NCBI RefSeq assembly: GCF_022760175.1
Contig: NZ_CP094326.1
Coordinates: 3,708,804-3,772,803 of the forward strand
Reading direction: 5' to 3'
Source of the DNA: Zhouia spongiae
GTDB lineage: Bacteria; Bacteroidota; Bacteroidia; Flavobacteriales; Flavobacteriaceae
DNA: 64,000 bases
Within the stretch, counting starts at the first letter, position 1; each line of letters opens with the position of its first letter. Positions 1 through 8,382 of the stretch are shown here, in pieces. Under the pieces are notes generated by a model. That model was given only the letters and a program-made list of their open reading frames with translations. It made no database searches and was not told where the DNA came from. The position numbers and the translations under genes were made by a program.

Positions 1-157
1 AAACACATCCATAAGCAACATCCGTATATACCTGAGTGGTGAAAATTTATTCGAAATCACAAACCTTTACAAATATCTCGACCCTGAAATATTAGGATCT
101 ACTTCAGCTTATCCGTTCCAGAAGACATATTCTATAGGTGCATCATTAAATTTTTAA
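1..157 (+). CDS. SusC/RagA-type TonB-dependent receptor, C-terminal end only
   Basis: An open frame enters from the left edge (first whole codon at base 2) and stops with TAA at 155-157. The 51 visible residues read as the last beta-strands of a SusC receptor: a 'IRIYLSGENLFEITNLYKY' stretch, then '...YSIGASLNF' ending in Phe, the usual last residue for beta-barrel assembly recognition. A SusD gene starts 10 bases later, as expected for a SusC-SusD pair. In this family SusC is the outer-membrane TonB-driven barrel and SusD its lipoprotein lid. The substrate cannot be read from this tail; the downstream phosphoesterase and phosphonate genes suggest a phosphorus-containing ligand (inference). 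Confidence 0.9.
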   Translation, partial: NTSISNIRIYLSGENLFEITNLYKYLDPEILGSTSAYPFQKTYSIGASLNF

Positions 158-167
158 AATTAAACCC

Positions 168-1949
168 ATGAAAAAGATAGTATTATATATATCCGCTGTA
201 ACTTTATTATTACAGGGGTGCGAGGATGACTTCCTGGATCGAATCCCGGAAACAGACATTACCGGAGAAAACTTTTTTAACAACCCAAAGGACCTCGAAA
301 CCTATACAAACGAGTTTTATGACTATTTGGGTGCCAGTACCAGTGATTATTCTACAGACAACATGGCCCAGTATTCTCAGGGAAGTGAACTCGAGGACAA
401 GCTAAGGGGTACCATTTCGCCGGAAACTGTTGGTGGTGGATGGAGTTGGGGCCAACTGAGAAACATTAACTACTTTTTGGTCAATTATCAGAAAGCGGAA
501 GGTGATCAAACTGAAATCAACCATTATGTAGGTATCGCAAAATATTTTAGAGCAAGGTTTTACATCGATAAAATTAAACGGTTCGGTAGTGCTCCATGGT
601 ATTCGAAACCTGTTGAAACAGGAGATGAAGATTTATTATATCAGGCTAATGATCCCAGAGAACTTGTTGTCGATTCTATCATGGCAGACCTTGAGTTTGC
701 TGTAAAACATGTAAAAGAAGACTCAGACAAAACACGGTTAAGCAAATGGGTTGCCCTCGCAGAATTATCAAGATTCAGTCTTTACGAAGGGACGTTCAGA
801 AAATATCATAATGAAATCAATATTGGTAATGCTGACCGTTTTTTAAAAAGGGCTGTCTCGGCTGCCGATGAAATCATAAATAGCGGAAGTTTTAGCCTGT
901 ACAGTACAGGTAATCCTACAGAAGATTACAGAAACCTGTTTGCCATGGAAAGCCAAAGCGGCAACCCTGAAGCGATTATGTATTTAGATTATGATTCCAG
1001 CGAACGTACCAACCAAAACGGAGTTGTTTTTGATTATTATTGGGGGTTAAGCAAATCGCTGGCAGATTCTTACCTGATGGATAACGGTACGTCTTTTACA
1101 ACCCTTACAGGTAATGATCAAAAAGCCATCATCGAAATATTTGAAAACAGGGATCCACGAATGGCTCAAACAATTATGGCACCGGGATATACCCGCCCCG
1201 GCTCACCTTCTCCTTTTGTCACCAGATTGTCATACGGCGGATATAACCAGGTAAAGTTTTGGCCGAAGGAAGAAAATAAATTAGGCTGGCAACGCTCTTA
1301 TAACGACCTCATGGTGTACCGTTTCGGTGAAGTATTGCTAAATTATGCCGAGGCAAAAGCAGAATTGGAAACAATTACCCAGGCAGATATCGACAAAAGC
1401 ATCAACAAACTCAGAGAGCGAGCAGGCATGCCTTCTTTAAATATGGCTGCTGCAAATACATCTATAGACCCGGTATTAGCAGATCAGTACCCGAACGTAG
1501 GGGGAGACAATCAGGGACTCATGCTGGAACTAAGAAGGGAAAGACGTGTAGAACTGGCTTGTGAAGGGTTCAGGGAACAAGACATGTACAGATGGAAAGC
1601 AGGTTCTACCTTGGCAAAACCACAATTTGGCATTTTCATTCCCGAACTTGGTGAACACGATGTAACAGGCGATGGTGTGCCGGACATAGCTGTATTAAAT
1701 TCACCTGAAGAGACATCGCCTATCGATGATGTTCCGGATGCAATAAAAAGTACGTTAGCCATATACTACTTAAATGAACAAGGAACCCCTACCGATCTGT
1801 ACCTAAGCGGTGGATCCCAGGGTTTTGTTGGTTTTAATCAAGATCATAATGTTCCGAAATCGTTTATAGAGCCTCAATATTATTATTATCCGATCCCGTT
1901 AAATGAATTGGTTTTAAACCCTAACCTGCAACAACCTCCAGGTTGGTAA
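168..1949 (+). CDS. RagB/SusD family nutrient-binding outer-membrane lipoprotein
   Basis: 593 aa. The N-terminus is a lipoprotein signal with lipobox LLLQGC (Cys18), followed by the 'DDFLDRIPETDITGENFF' start typical of SusD proteins. The middle has the TPR-like helical pattern, and the C-terminal part carries the 'LMVYRFGEVLLNYAEAKAE' and 'LRRERRVELACEGFR' motifs of the RagB/SusD family. The protein should sit on the cell surface and cap the SusC whose tail ends 10 bases upstream. A hairpin terminator follows at 1971-1997, so this pair probably forms its own transcript end, with some read-through possible into the metallophosphoesterase gene that starts 62 bases later. The ligand is unknown; the phosphonate-type context is only suggestive. 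Confidence 0.95.
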   Translation: MKKIVLYISAVTLLLQGCEDDFLDRIPETDITGENFFNNPKDLETYTNEFYDYLGASTSDYSTDNMAQYSQGSELEDKLRGTISPETVGGGWSWGQLRNINYFLVNYQKAEGDQTEINHYVGIAKYFRARFYIDKIKRFGSAPWYSKPVETGDEDLLYQANDPRELVVDSIMADLEFAVKHVKEDSDKTRLSKWVALAELSRFSLYEGTFRKYHNEINIGNADRFLKRAVSAADEIINSGSFSLYSTGNPTEDYRNLFAMESQSGNPEAIMYLDYDSSERTNQNGVVFDYYWGLSKSLADSYLMDNGTSFTTLTGNDQKAIIEIFENRDPRMAQTIMAPGYTRPGSPSPFVTRLSYGGYNQVKFWPKEENKLGWQRSYNDLMVYRFGEVLLNYAEAKAELETITQADIDKSINKLRERAGMPSLNMAAANTSIDPVLADQYPNVGGDNQGLMLELRRERRVELACEGFREQDMYRWKAGSTLAKPQFGIFIPELGEHDVTGDGVPDIAVLNSPEETSPIDDVPDAIKSTLAIYYLNEQGTPTDLYLSGGSQGFVGFNQDHNVPKSFIEPQYYYYPIPLNELVLNPNLQQPPGW

Positions 1950-1970
1950 AAATTACTTAAGTTTATCCTT

Positions 1971-1997
1971 GCAAAGCCCATTATGGGCTTTGCTTTA
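1971..1997 (+). terminator. Hairpin terminator after SusD
   Basis: GCAAAGCCCA-ttat-GGGCTTTGC forms a 9-bp stem with a short loop just after the SusD stop codon, followed by TTTATT. The T-run is imperfect, so termination may be partial. Confidence 0.7.
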
Positions 1998-2011
1998 TTA
2001 AAAAAAATACT

Positions 2012-4498
2012 ATGAATAAGTTATCCTGTTACATCTGTTTTATACTTATAAACATCATTTTCTTTACTGCAAACGCTCAAACTCAGGGTAGCGTTTATCA
2101 TGATGATAATGGAAATGGTAAAAAAGATAAAAAGGAAAAAGGCATAGAAGGTGCTATTATATCTAACGGCCTTCATGTGGTAAAAACTAATAAAAAGGGA
2201 GAATTTTTGTTACCTGCATGGGAAAAAGCCCGCTTTGTAACCCTATACCCTACTGCTAACCAATCAGTAAAAACACGTTACATCCGTATAGAAGAGCATA
2301 TTCATAATTACGATTTTGCTGTAGAAAAAAAAGAAATAAAAGAAGAAGTCAGTTTTATTCAAATATCAGACACCGAAACCTACGAGTATAAAGAATGGTT
2401 AAATGATCTTAAAAGATATTCAGAGAATACAAAGCCTGACTTTATAGTACATACAGGAGACATCTGTTATGAATCAGGAATGGAATGGCATGCAAAAGAA
2501 GTTACTACCCAAACCATTGGAGTACCCGTTTATTATTGTCTTGGCAACCACGATCTTGTAAAGGGGGCTTACGGAGAAGAATTCTTTGAAAACAGTTTCG
2601 GGCCGGCATGGTATGCCTTCGAAGAAGGAAATGCATTGTATGTAATTACTCCAATGATGGGAGGAGATTTTGCTCCTGGTTTTACCCGCGAGGAGATTGG
2701 AGAATGGCTTCAAAATTTACTGGACACGTACCCGGAAAAACTGCCTAAATACTTTTTTAACCACGACCTGCTTACCAATAGTGAGAACTTCGATTTTAAA
2801 ATCGATGAAAATAACTCTATCCGTTTAAATGACTACAACCTCAAGGCATGGCTTTTTGGTCATTGGCATATAAACATGACCAAAACCCACGGCCTGTCTG
2901 ATATTAAATCCTATTCTACTGCCACAGCTGCAAAAGGAGGGATCGATCATTCTCCGTCATCATTCCGTGTCATAAACGTAGATAAAAAAGGAAATAGTTC
3001 CTCGAACTTAAAATGGACATTCACAAACAATATTATACAGATTGTTTCACCACATCGGGATAAAGCTTTTAAAAATGGAGAAGGAAACATTGATATTTCT
3101 ATTAATGTATATAGTTCACAGGCAGATGTAGATAGCGTTACTTACAATATATTCGATGAAAAAGGTTTAAACTGGAGTTCAGCCAGAGAGAAAAAAACAA
3201 GGCTTATGGCTAAAAATTCAGACTGGAACTGGTCTGCTCAATTTTCACCGGAACCAGGATCTAAGTCCTATACAGTAGCTGTTGAAGCTCACTTAAACAA
3301 TGGAGAAGTATTATACCGAAAAAGCACATTTTCTATAGGTGGAACCACTTCAAACGGTGAAACTGGCGCGTCGTGGTATAATCTCGGGGGAAATCCTGAA
3401 CACGATGCCGTGAGCCCTTACAGTCATTCCGGAGGTTACGAACTGGCATGGGTGAAAAATATTAAAGGAAATATTTATATGAGTTCTCCCGTACTGTATA
3501 AAGATAATGTGCTTACTGCCAGTTTTGATGACAATAATGCTACAGATAATTACATCGTATGTTATAATGCTTCTACCGGAAAAAAACGATGGAGCTATCA
3601 GACAAAAAATAGCATCAAAAACCAAATGGTTATTTCTGAAGGCATAATTATAGCTACCGATGTACAAGGTTTTGTATATGCTCTAGATATAGAAACAGGA
3701 AAAATTGTATGGGAAAAAGATCTCAACTACAACAGACTTCCGGCACTTATTTCCGGAGCTGTAGCCAATGACAATGTTGTTTATACCGGATTTGGCAATA
3801 CCCTCTCTGCTATCGATACTAGAACCGGAAAAACATTATGGATCAACCAGGAATGGAACGGAGGTCAGGGATCGACACCTACCATGACTATTGCGGGTAA
3901 TATTCTTATTACATCATCAAACTGGGGTGCCCTTTACGGACATGAAATAAAAACCGGAAAACTTGCCTGGAAAAGAGGTGATAGCGGATTACGTTTTAGA
4001 AACGGAAATGTTCTATACAAAGAGAACACTTTATGGGTTGCCGAAAACGATGGCAACGATGGAACCGTTCATTTATTAGATCCAGAGACGGGAAAAACGA
4101 TCAAAACCATTAATACATATATGAACAATAAAAGTACAACGACCCCTGTTGTAACAGATACGAACATTTTTGTGGCCGGATCCGATCCGGGAATTGCTTC
4201 GATAGACCGAAAAACCGGAAAAAAAATATGGGAATACGAAGTGCTTCCTGCTATATTTTACACTCCTCAGTACTTTTCCGATCAACAGCGTAGTATCGAA
4301 TCTACACCTATTTTAGCCGGTGATGAATTAATTTTTGGAGCGATGGACGGCTGGGTATACAAATTAAATGCTTCAACAGGCGCCCTTACATGGAAAAAAT
4401 ATCTTGGCGCACCTGTATTAACTACAGCCGCCGTAACAAAGAACGGTTTTTATATATGCGATTTCGCCGGAAATATTTATTACTTCAGGAATAAATAA
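2012..4498 (+). CDS. Secreted metallophosphoesterase fused to a PQQ-type beta-propeller
   Basis: 828 aa with a signal peptide (about residues 1-22). After it comes a small SdrD-B/CalcineurinN-like beta domain ('GSVYHDDNGNGKKDKKEKG'). The calcineurin-like phosphoesterase core follows: ISDTE near residue 118, HTGD near 147, GNHD near 175, NHD near 250 and GHWH near 283. A C-terminal beta domain (about 340-450) leads into a BamB/PQQ-type propeller from about 475 to the end, with repeated 'TGKKRW', 'TGKIVW', 'TGKTLW' and 'TGKLAW' blades. The first metal motif is D-x-E rather than the common D-x-H. Known members hydrolyse phosphomono- or diesters; the propeller may bind substrate or a surface. The location after SusC/SusD and before phosphonate genes suggests periplasmic or surface trimming of a phosphorylated ligand (inference). 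Confidence 0.88.
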   Translation: MNKLSCYICFILINIIFFTANAQTQGSVYHDDNGNGKKDKKEKGIEGAIISNGLHVVKTNKKGEFLLPAWEKARFVTLYPTANQSVKTRYIRIEEHIHNYDFAVEKKEIKEEVSFIQISDTETYEYKEWLNDLKRYSENTKPDFIVHTGDICYESGMEWHAKEVTTQTIGVPVYYCLGNHDLVKGAYGEEFFENSFGPAWYAFEEGNALYVITPMMGGDFAPGFTREEIGEWLQNLLDTYPEKLPKYFFNHDLLTNSENFDFKIDENNSIRLNDYNLKAWLFGHWHINMTKTHGLSDIKSYSTATAAKGGIDHSPSSFRVINVDKKGNSSSNLKWTFTNNIIQIVSPHRDKAFKNGEGNIDISINVYSSQADVDSVTYNIFDEKGLNWSSAREKKTRLMAKNSDWNWSAQFSPEPGSKSYTVAVEAHLNNGEVLYRKSTFSIGGTTSNGETGASWYNLGGNPEHDAVSPYSHSGGYELAWVKNIKGNIYMSSPVLYKDNVLTASFDDNNATDNYIVCYNASTGKKRWSYQTKNSIKNQMVISEGIIIATDVQGFVYALDIETGKIVWEKDLNYNRLPALISGAVANDNVVYTGFGNTLSAIDTRTGKTLWINQEWNGGQGSTPTMTIAGNILITSSNWGALYGHEIKTGKLAWKRGDSGLRFRNGNVLYKENTLWVAENDGNDGTVHLLDPETGKTIKTINTYMNNKSTTTPVVTDTNIFVAGSDPGIASIDRKTGKKIWEYEVLPAIFYTPQYFSDQQRSIESTPILAGDELIFGAMDGWVYKLNASTGALTWKKYLGAPVLTTAAVTKNGFYICDFAGNIYYFRNK

Positions 4499-4553
4499 CC
4501 CCGAATATTAACCCAAACTTAACGATATACTATCACATAATTAGCATTTAATA

Positions 4554-4584
4554 TTGTTATACGATTCATTTTTTTTAATATTTG
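4554..4584 (+). promoter_or_regulatory. Candidate Bacteroidota promoter for the FAD oxidase/PhnX-like operon
   Basis: A TTG at 4554-4556 lies about 20 bases before AATATTTG (4577-4584). This is one mismatch from the Bacteroidota -7 consensus TAnnTTTG at the usual -33 spacing. It is 48 bases upstream of the ATG at 4632, in a 133-bp gap after the metallophosphoesterase gene. Confidence 0.45.
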
Positions 4585-4631
4585 TAAAATAATTTTACAT
4601 CTGATAAATTTAACGCATTCATTTAGAACAA

Positions 4632-5786
4632 ATGCAAAAACAATATGACTTAATAGTAATAGGCGGCGGGGTCTTAGGTACATTTCACGCTTATCATGCC
4701 CTTTTAAAAGGCTTAAGAGTAGCTTTGATCGAAAAAGACATACAGCCGATGGGCGCAACGGTCAGAAACTTTGGTCAGGTAGTACCATCTGGTATGGATA
4801 GTAAATGGCAGGCATACGGAAGGCGCAGCCTTGAAATATATAAGAACATTCAATCTGAACATGATATTTCTGCGAGGCTGAACGGTACGGTATATATCGC
4901 TTCAAATGAAGAAGAACTTCAGCTCCTAGAAGAACTTTACAGTATCAACCAAAGAAACAGCTATGCTTCCTCACTGCTTACTAAAGAAGAATGCTTAAAA
5001 AAATACCCGGGCTTACAAAATGACTATGTAGTGGCAGGGTTATTCTTTCCGGAAGAAATTACCGTAGAATCAAGGGTCATGATTTCCCGACTGCAAAAAT
5101 ACCTGGTTGATAAATTTAGCCTGGAAATAATTTATAATCTTAACGTCTTGCATTGTGAACCGCTGAATGGTCGTGTAGAAGTGATGACCTCCCTTCATAA
5201 AACGCTGTGGGCCTCCAAGGTCATTATATGCAATGGCAATGATTTTAAAACCTTGTATCCCGAGGTTTTTAATGCCAGCGACCTTGAGGTATGCAAACTC
5301 CAGATGATGCAAACAAAGCCTCAGAAAAATTACCGTTTGCCCGGGTCTATCCTTACGGGATGGACTATCAGGAGGTATGAAAGTTTTTCTGAGTGTCCTT
5401 CTTATAAGGAGATCAAAGCCAGGGAACCTGAAACTTCATATCAGAAAAAATGGGGAGTGCACATCCTTTTTAAACAAGCTGCCGACGGTTCCGTAATTAT
5501 TGGTGATTCTCATGAATATGCAGACGCTGAAAATGCCGATTCATTAGGTTTCGACCTGAACATGGAACTGGACAATTTTATGATCGAGGAAGCAAAAAAG
5601 ATTATAGCATTACCTGATTATGAAATCGCACAACGATGGTATGGAACTTATTCACAATGCAAGCATAACGATATCTTTACCCACAATGTAAACGACAATA
5701 TTCATATCGTAACAGGAATAGGCGGTAAAGGAATGACCGGAAGTGCCGGATTTGCCGAAGATAATATTGAATCAATATATAATTAA
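4632..5786 (+). CDS. FAD-dependent oxidoreductase, TIGR03364 type (phosphonate-associated amine oxidase)
   Basis: 384 aa, soluble, no signal peptide. The N-terminal dinucleotide-binding fold is clear: GGGVLG at about residues 12-17 and an acidic strand end 'LIEKD' near 35, as in DAO/glycine-oxidase-like flavoproteins (PF01266). The 'GATVRNFGQVVPSGM' segment and the C-terminal 'VTGIGGKGMTGSAGFAED' FAD contact are typical of TIGR03364. That family is known for repeated association with PhnX-like hydrolases and was proposed to deaminate aminophosphonates related to 2-aminoethylphosphonate; relatives in phosphonate clusters are reported to oxidise N-methylated forms. The gene ends 5 bases before the PhnX-like gene, so the two are almost surely co-transcribed and act in sequence in the cytoplasm. 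The exact substrate is not deducible here. Confidence 0.87.
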   Translation: MQKQYDLIVIGGGVLGTFHAYHALLKGLRVALIEKDIQPMGATVRNFGQVVPSGMDSKWQAYGRRSLEIYKNIQSEHDISARLNGTVYIASNEEELQLLEELYSINQRNSYASSLLTKEECLKKYPGLQNDYVVAGLFFPEEITVESRVMISRLQKYLVDKFSLEIIYNLNVLHCEPLNGRVEVMTSLHKTLWASKVIICNGNDFKTLYPEVFNASDLEVCKLQMMQTKPQKNYRLPGSILTGWTIRRYESFSECPSYKEIKAREPETSYQKKWGVHILFKQAADGSVIIGDSHEYADAENADSLGFDLNMELDNFMIEEAKKIIALPDYEIAQRWYGTYSQCKHNDIFTHNVNDNIHIVTGIGGKGMTGSAGFAEDNIESIYN

Positions 5787-5791
5787 TTAAA

Positions 5792-6469
5792 ATGAAGGAT
5801 CAAAAAATTGAGCTTGTTGTTTTTGATATGGCAGGAACAACAGTAGATGAAGACAATGTAGTATACAAAACATTAAGAAATGCTATTAATAAAGCGGGGT
5901 ACGATTACTCTTTAAACTTTGTTCTGGAACACGGGGCAGGAAAAGAAAAAAAGCAAGCTATAATAGACATTCTGGCACAGGATGACATAAATGACATTCC
6001 CCTGGCTGAGGCTATTTTTTCTGATTTTAAAGTAATGTTGAAAAAAGCTTACGATGAGCTGGCCGTTACCACCTATAAAGATACCGAACAGCTTTTCTGC
6101 AATCTAAAGGATAAAGGTATCAAGGTAGCACTAAATACCGGCTACGATGCTAAAACAGCCAACCTGCTTATCGACAAACTGGGCTGGAAAGTTGGAGAGC
6201 ATATAGACATGCTGGTTACCGCTTCCGATGTTGAACATGGCCGTCCGGGACCTGATATGATCAACCTCGTTATGGAAAATCTTGGTATCAAGGACTCATC
6301 CTCTGTAATAAAAGTGGGGGATTCTATAATTGATATTGAGGAAGGTAAAAATGCAAATTGCGGATATTCAATAGGTGTTACTACCGGGGCGCATACAAGA
6401 GAACAACTTCAGACGGCAAATCCGGATTATATTTTCGACTCTTTAAAAGAACTGGAGTCGATCCTTTAA
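5792..6469 (+). CDS. PhnX-like phosphonatase-type HAD hydrolase (TIGR03351 type)
   Basis: 225 aa cytosolic HAD protein. Motif I is FDMAGT (Asp12, Ala14), the DxAGT variant that separates phosphonatases from ordinary DxD HAD enzymes. The cap segment 'HGAGKEKKQ' (about residues 48-56) contains lysines that could provide the Schiff-base residue of phosphonatase chemistry. Motif III region 'EHGRPGPD' has the phosphonatase-like Arg, and 'KVGDSIIDIEEGKNA' supplies the metal-binding acids. TIGR03351 members are documented next to FAD oxidases and zinc dehydrogenases rather than PhnW, exactly the context here. Expected reaction: C-P cleavage of phosphonoacetaldehyde or its 1-hydroxy analogue to phosphate plus an aldehyde. 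Which of these is used is unproven. Confidence 0.88.
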   Translation: MKDQKIELVVFDMAGTTVDEDNVVYKTLRNAINKAGYDYSLNFVLEHGAGKEKKQAIIDILAQDDINDIPLAEAIFSDFKVMLKKAYDELAVTTYKDTEQLFCNLKDKGIKVALNTGYDAKTANLLIDKLGWKVGEHIDMLVTASDVEHGRPGPDMINLVMENLGIKDSSSVIKVGDSIIDIEEGKNANCGYSIGVTTGAHTREQLQTANPDYIFDSLKELESIL

Positions 6470-6513
6470 TACAACAAAACTTTCATTTGTTTTTTTTAAT
6501 TTGGTTTTTACTT

Positions 6514-6547
6514 AAAAAGGGCTTTAAATACTTTAAGGCCCTTTTTT
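6514..6547. terminator. Bidirectional hairpin terminator between convergent genes
   Basis: AAAAAGGGCTTTAA-atac-TTTAAGGCCCTTTTTT forms a long stem with one mismatch, A-rich on the left and T-rich on the right. It ends the phosphonate operon on the plus strand and the converging regulator gene on the minus strand. Confidence 0.85.
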
Positions 6548-7112
6548 ATATATAAAAGTACATGACCAGCATTTTAGCTTTGCCCTTACTTTCATTTACC
6601 GGTACATGCGGTATCCGTCCATCAAAAAATATGGCATCGCCCTCATTAACCGTTACTTCATCGTCTCCTATAATATATTTACAGCTTCCACTTAACATGT
6701 ATTTAAACTCAAAAGCTTCCGTAATGACTTTACCCCGTTTAGAACCAGGGGATACTTCCAATAATACGGCCTCAAAGCCCATCGACGACAATTGTTTACT
6801 GAAAATATATTTATAGAGAAACCCTTCAGCATCGTCTTCCTTTTCGATAACCGAAAAGTCCGATGATCTTGTTAGTATATAAGAAGCTCCGTTAGAATTA
6901 GGCATTCCGAGAAAAAAGTCGGTCACTTCAACCTCCAATGCCTTTATGATATTAAATAATACCGGTAGCGAAGGAATCGTTCTGCCGTTTTCGATTCTCG
7001 ATATAAGACCATTACTTACATCTGCTCTCGAAGCTATATCACTTATAGTCTTTTTATTATCTTTTCGTATCTCCTTAATACGTTTTCCAATTCCTATTAT
7101 ATAATCTTTCAT
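6546..7112 (-). CDS. XRE-family HTH transcriptional regulator with C-terminal cupin
   Basis: 188 aa. Residues about 8-65 form an XRE/HTH_3 domain ('KRIKEIRKDNKKTISDIA', 'VSNGLISRIENGRTIPSL'). Residues about 110-187 form a small beta-barrel cupin ending in 'GDAIFFDGRIPHVPVN', the ligand-sensing half. Proteins of this layout typically control uptake or catabolism genes for small polar compounds. It resembles the second regulator at 10829-11416 in length, domain order and the 'FFDGR.PHVP' signature, so the two are probably paralogues within one island. It is the last gene of the minus-strand group, 146 bases after the SGNH esterase gene. A role in regulating the phosphonate genes is inference from position. 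Confidence 0.9.
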   Translation of the reverse strand: MKDYIIGIGKRIKEIRKDNKKTISDIASRADVSNGLISRIENGRTIPSLPVLFNIIKALEVEVTDFFLGMPNSNGASYILTRSSDFSVIEKEDDAEGFLYKYIFSKQLSSMGFEAVLLEVSPGSKRGKVITEAFEFKYMLSGSCKYIIGDDEVTVNEGDAIFFDGRIPHVPVNESKGKAKMLVMYFYI

Positions 7113-7258
7113 CCCCTTATTTTGGAGACAATATATTCAAAAAAAGGAAAAGTATTTTAACAATTATGATCTTTTACAATAAAAACTTTACTCACCAAGT
7201 AAGACTTACAATTCGCAGATACTTAATCCGGGTAGTATATGTATAAACTTATCGGGGA

Positions 7259-8377
7259 TCAATTCTTTATTATTTCAGACAAAATATGGTTATAGGCTTC
7301 TGCATACTGTATCATTCCATAATCATTCGGATGCGTACCATCAACAAAAGAATCAATACCCAAACCTATATCTTCTTTGGTTAACAGGTATAAATTCTGA
7401 TCTCCCTCCTCCTTCAAACGTTGGTATGCTTTTTTTACCGCTACATTTAATCGGGTAAACATTCTTTTCCGGTTATATTGAATATCTCCATCCGAATATC
7501 CTCCATGTTCAACGAATAAAATGGGGGTTTTACTATGTTTTTGCCTCAGGATTCCAACTGCTTCTACCAATCTTTCCTCGGCCTGCACAGGACCTAAATC
7601 ATCTTTAGTAAAGTTTGGCATACAATCTAAAACAAAAACAGAGGCATCAAAGTTTCTCATGTACTCCAGTAATGGTTTTTCCAGCAGACCATTACCTGAA
7701 AACCCTAAATTAACCACCGTTTTATTTAACTTGCGCGACACGATACTGGTCCAGGCCATTCCGGGCCGTGAAGCACATGCGCCTTGCGCTATCGAAGTTC
7801 CATATACCACAACCGGGTTCTTTTCCCGTCGGGTTTCTCTCAGTTCTTTTATCGTATTAGCGTGAGGAACTCCAATTTTCAGCCATTCGATTTTAGTATA
7901 CAAGGGGAGGTACAAGCAGAATTCCCTTTGTTTCCGAATTTTGTCCAGATCTGAATAAGTAAAAGATATTGTGTCCTGAAAGTTATAATGCCCACGTACC
8001 CATTTAAATTTACCATCATCAACAGCATAAAGATCTACCCCGCTGACACCGGTAGCCGGCATATGGTTCATACTCTTAGCTCCCTTTACCTTATAATTAA
8101 CAAGAATCTGTTGCGCATCAGTCTCAAATTTAAGGTATAAACCGGCTGCATGTTGGGATAGTCTCCAAACCGGTTCTCTTACCTCCGTTTCCATAGAAGC
8201 CGGCAACCGGTTAAAATCTTCTCTTTCTTTATCGACCAATCTTCCGTAGACATTCATTTTTTTTGCATCCAGCCAACGGTATGCTTTTGCCTCCTGAGCA
8301 TTGATGATAAATGAGCTTAGAAAGACGGCAAATGCAATCCCCCTTAAACAGCTATGCTTATGCTTAATGATGTTCAT
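7259..8377 (-). CDS. Secreted SGNH/GDSL esterase with N-terminal GxDLY domain
   Basis: 372 aa with a signal peptide ('GIAFAVFLSSFIINAQ'). The N-terminal half is a jelly-roll-like domain containing 'GVDLYA', the GxDLY signature of PF14607. The C-terminal half is an SGNH hydrolase of the PF14606 type: block I 'VVYGTSIAQGA' (nucleophile Ser in GTS), 'GFSGNG' with the oxyanion Gly/Asn, and block V 'DGTHPNDYG' with the catalytic Asp and His. Such enzymes remove acyl or acetyl groups in the periplasm. The gene begins 5 bases after the stop of the phosphodiesterase gene, so they are translated from one operon. A role in deacylating a phospho- or phosphonolipid or decorated glycan would fit (inference); the true substrate is unknown. 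Confidence 0.88.
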   Translation of the reverse strand: MNIIKHKHSCLRGIAFAVFLSSFIINAQEAKAYRWLDAKKMNVYGRLVDKEREDFNRLPASMETEVREPVWRLSQHAAGLYLKFETDAQQILVNYKVKGAKSMNHMPATGVSGVDLYAVDDGKFKWVRGHYNFQDTISFTYSDLDKIRKQREFCLYLPLYTKIEWLKIGVPHANTIKELRETRREKNPVVVYGTSIAQGACASRPGMAWTSIVSRKLNKTVVNLGFSGNGLLEKPLLEYMRNFDASVFVLDCMPNFTKDDLGPVQAEERLVEAVGILRQKHSKTPILFVEHGGYSDGDIQYNRKRMFTRLNVAVKKAYQRLKEEGDQNLYLLTKEDIGLGIDSFVDGTHPNDYGMIQYAEAYNHILSEIIKN

Positions 8378-8382
8378 CCCGG

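Noticed and set aside
5792-6469. Calling the HAD protein a true PhnX phosphonoacetaldehyde hydrolase
   Set aside because: Context (FAD oxidase, no PhnW) and length fit the PhnX-like TIGR03351 group; the substrate may differ.
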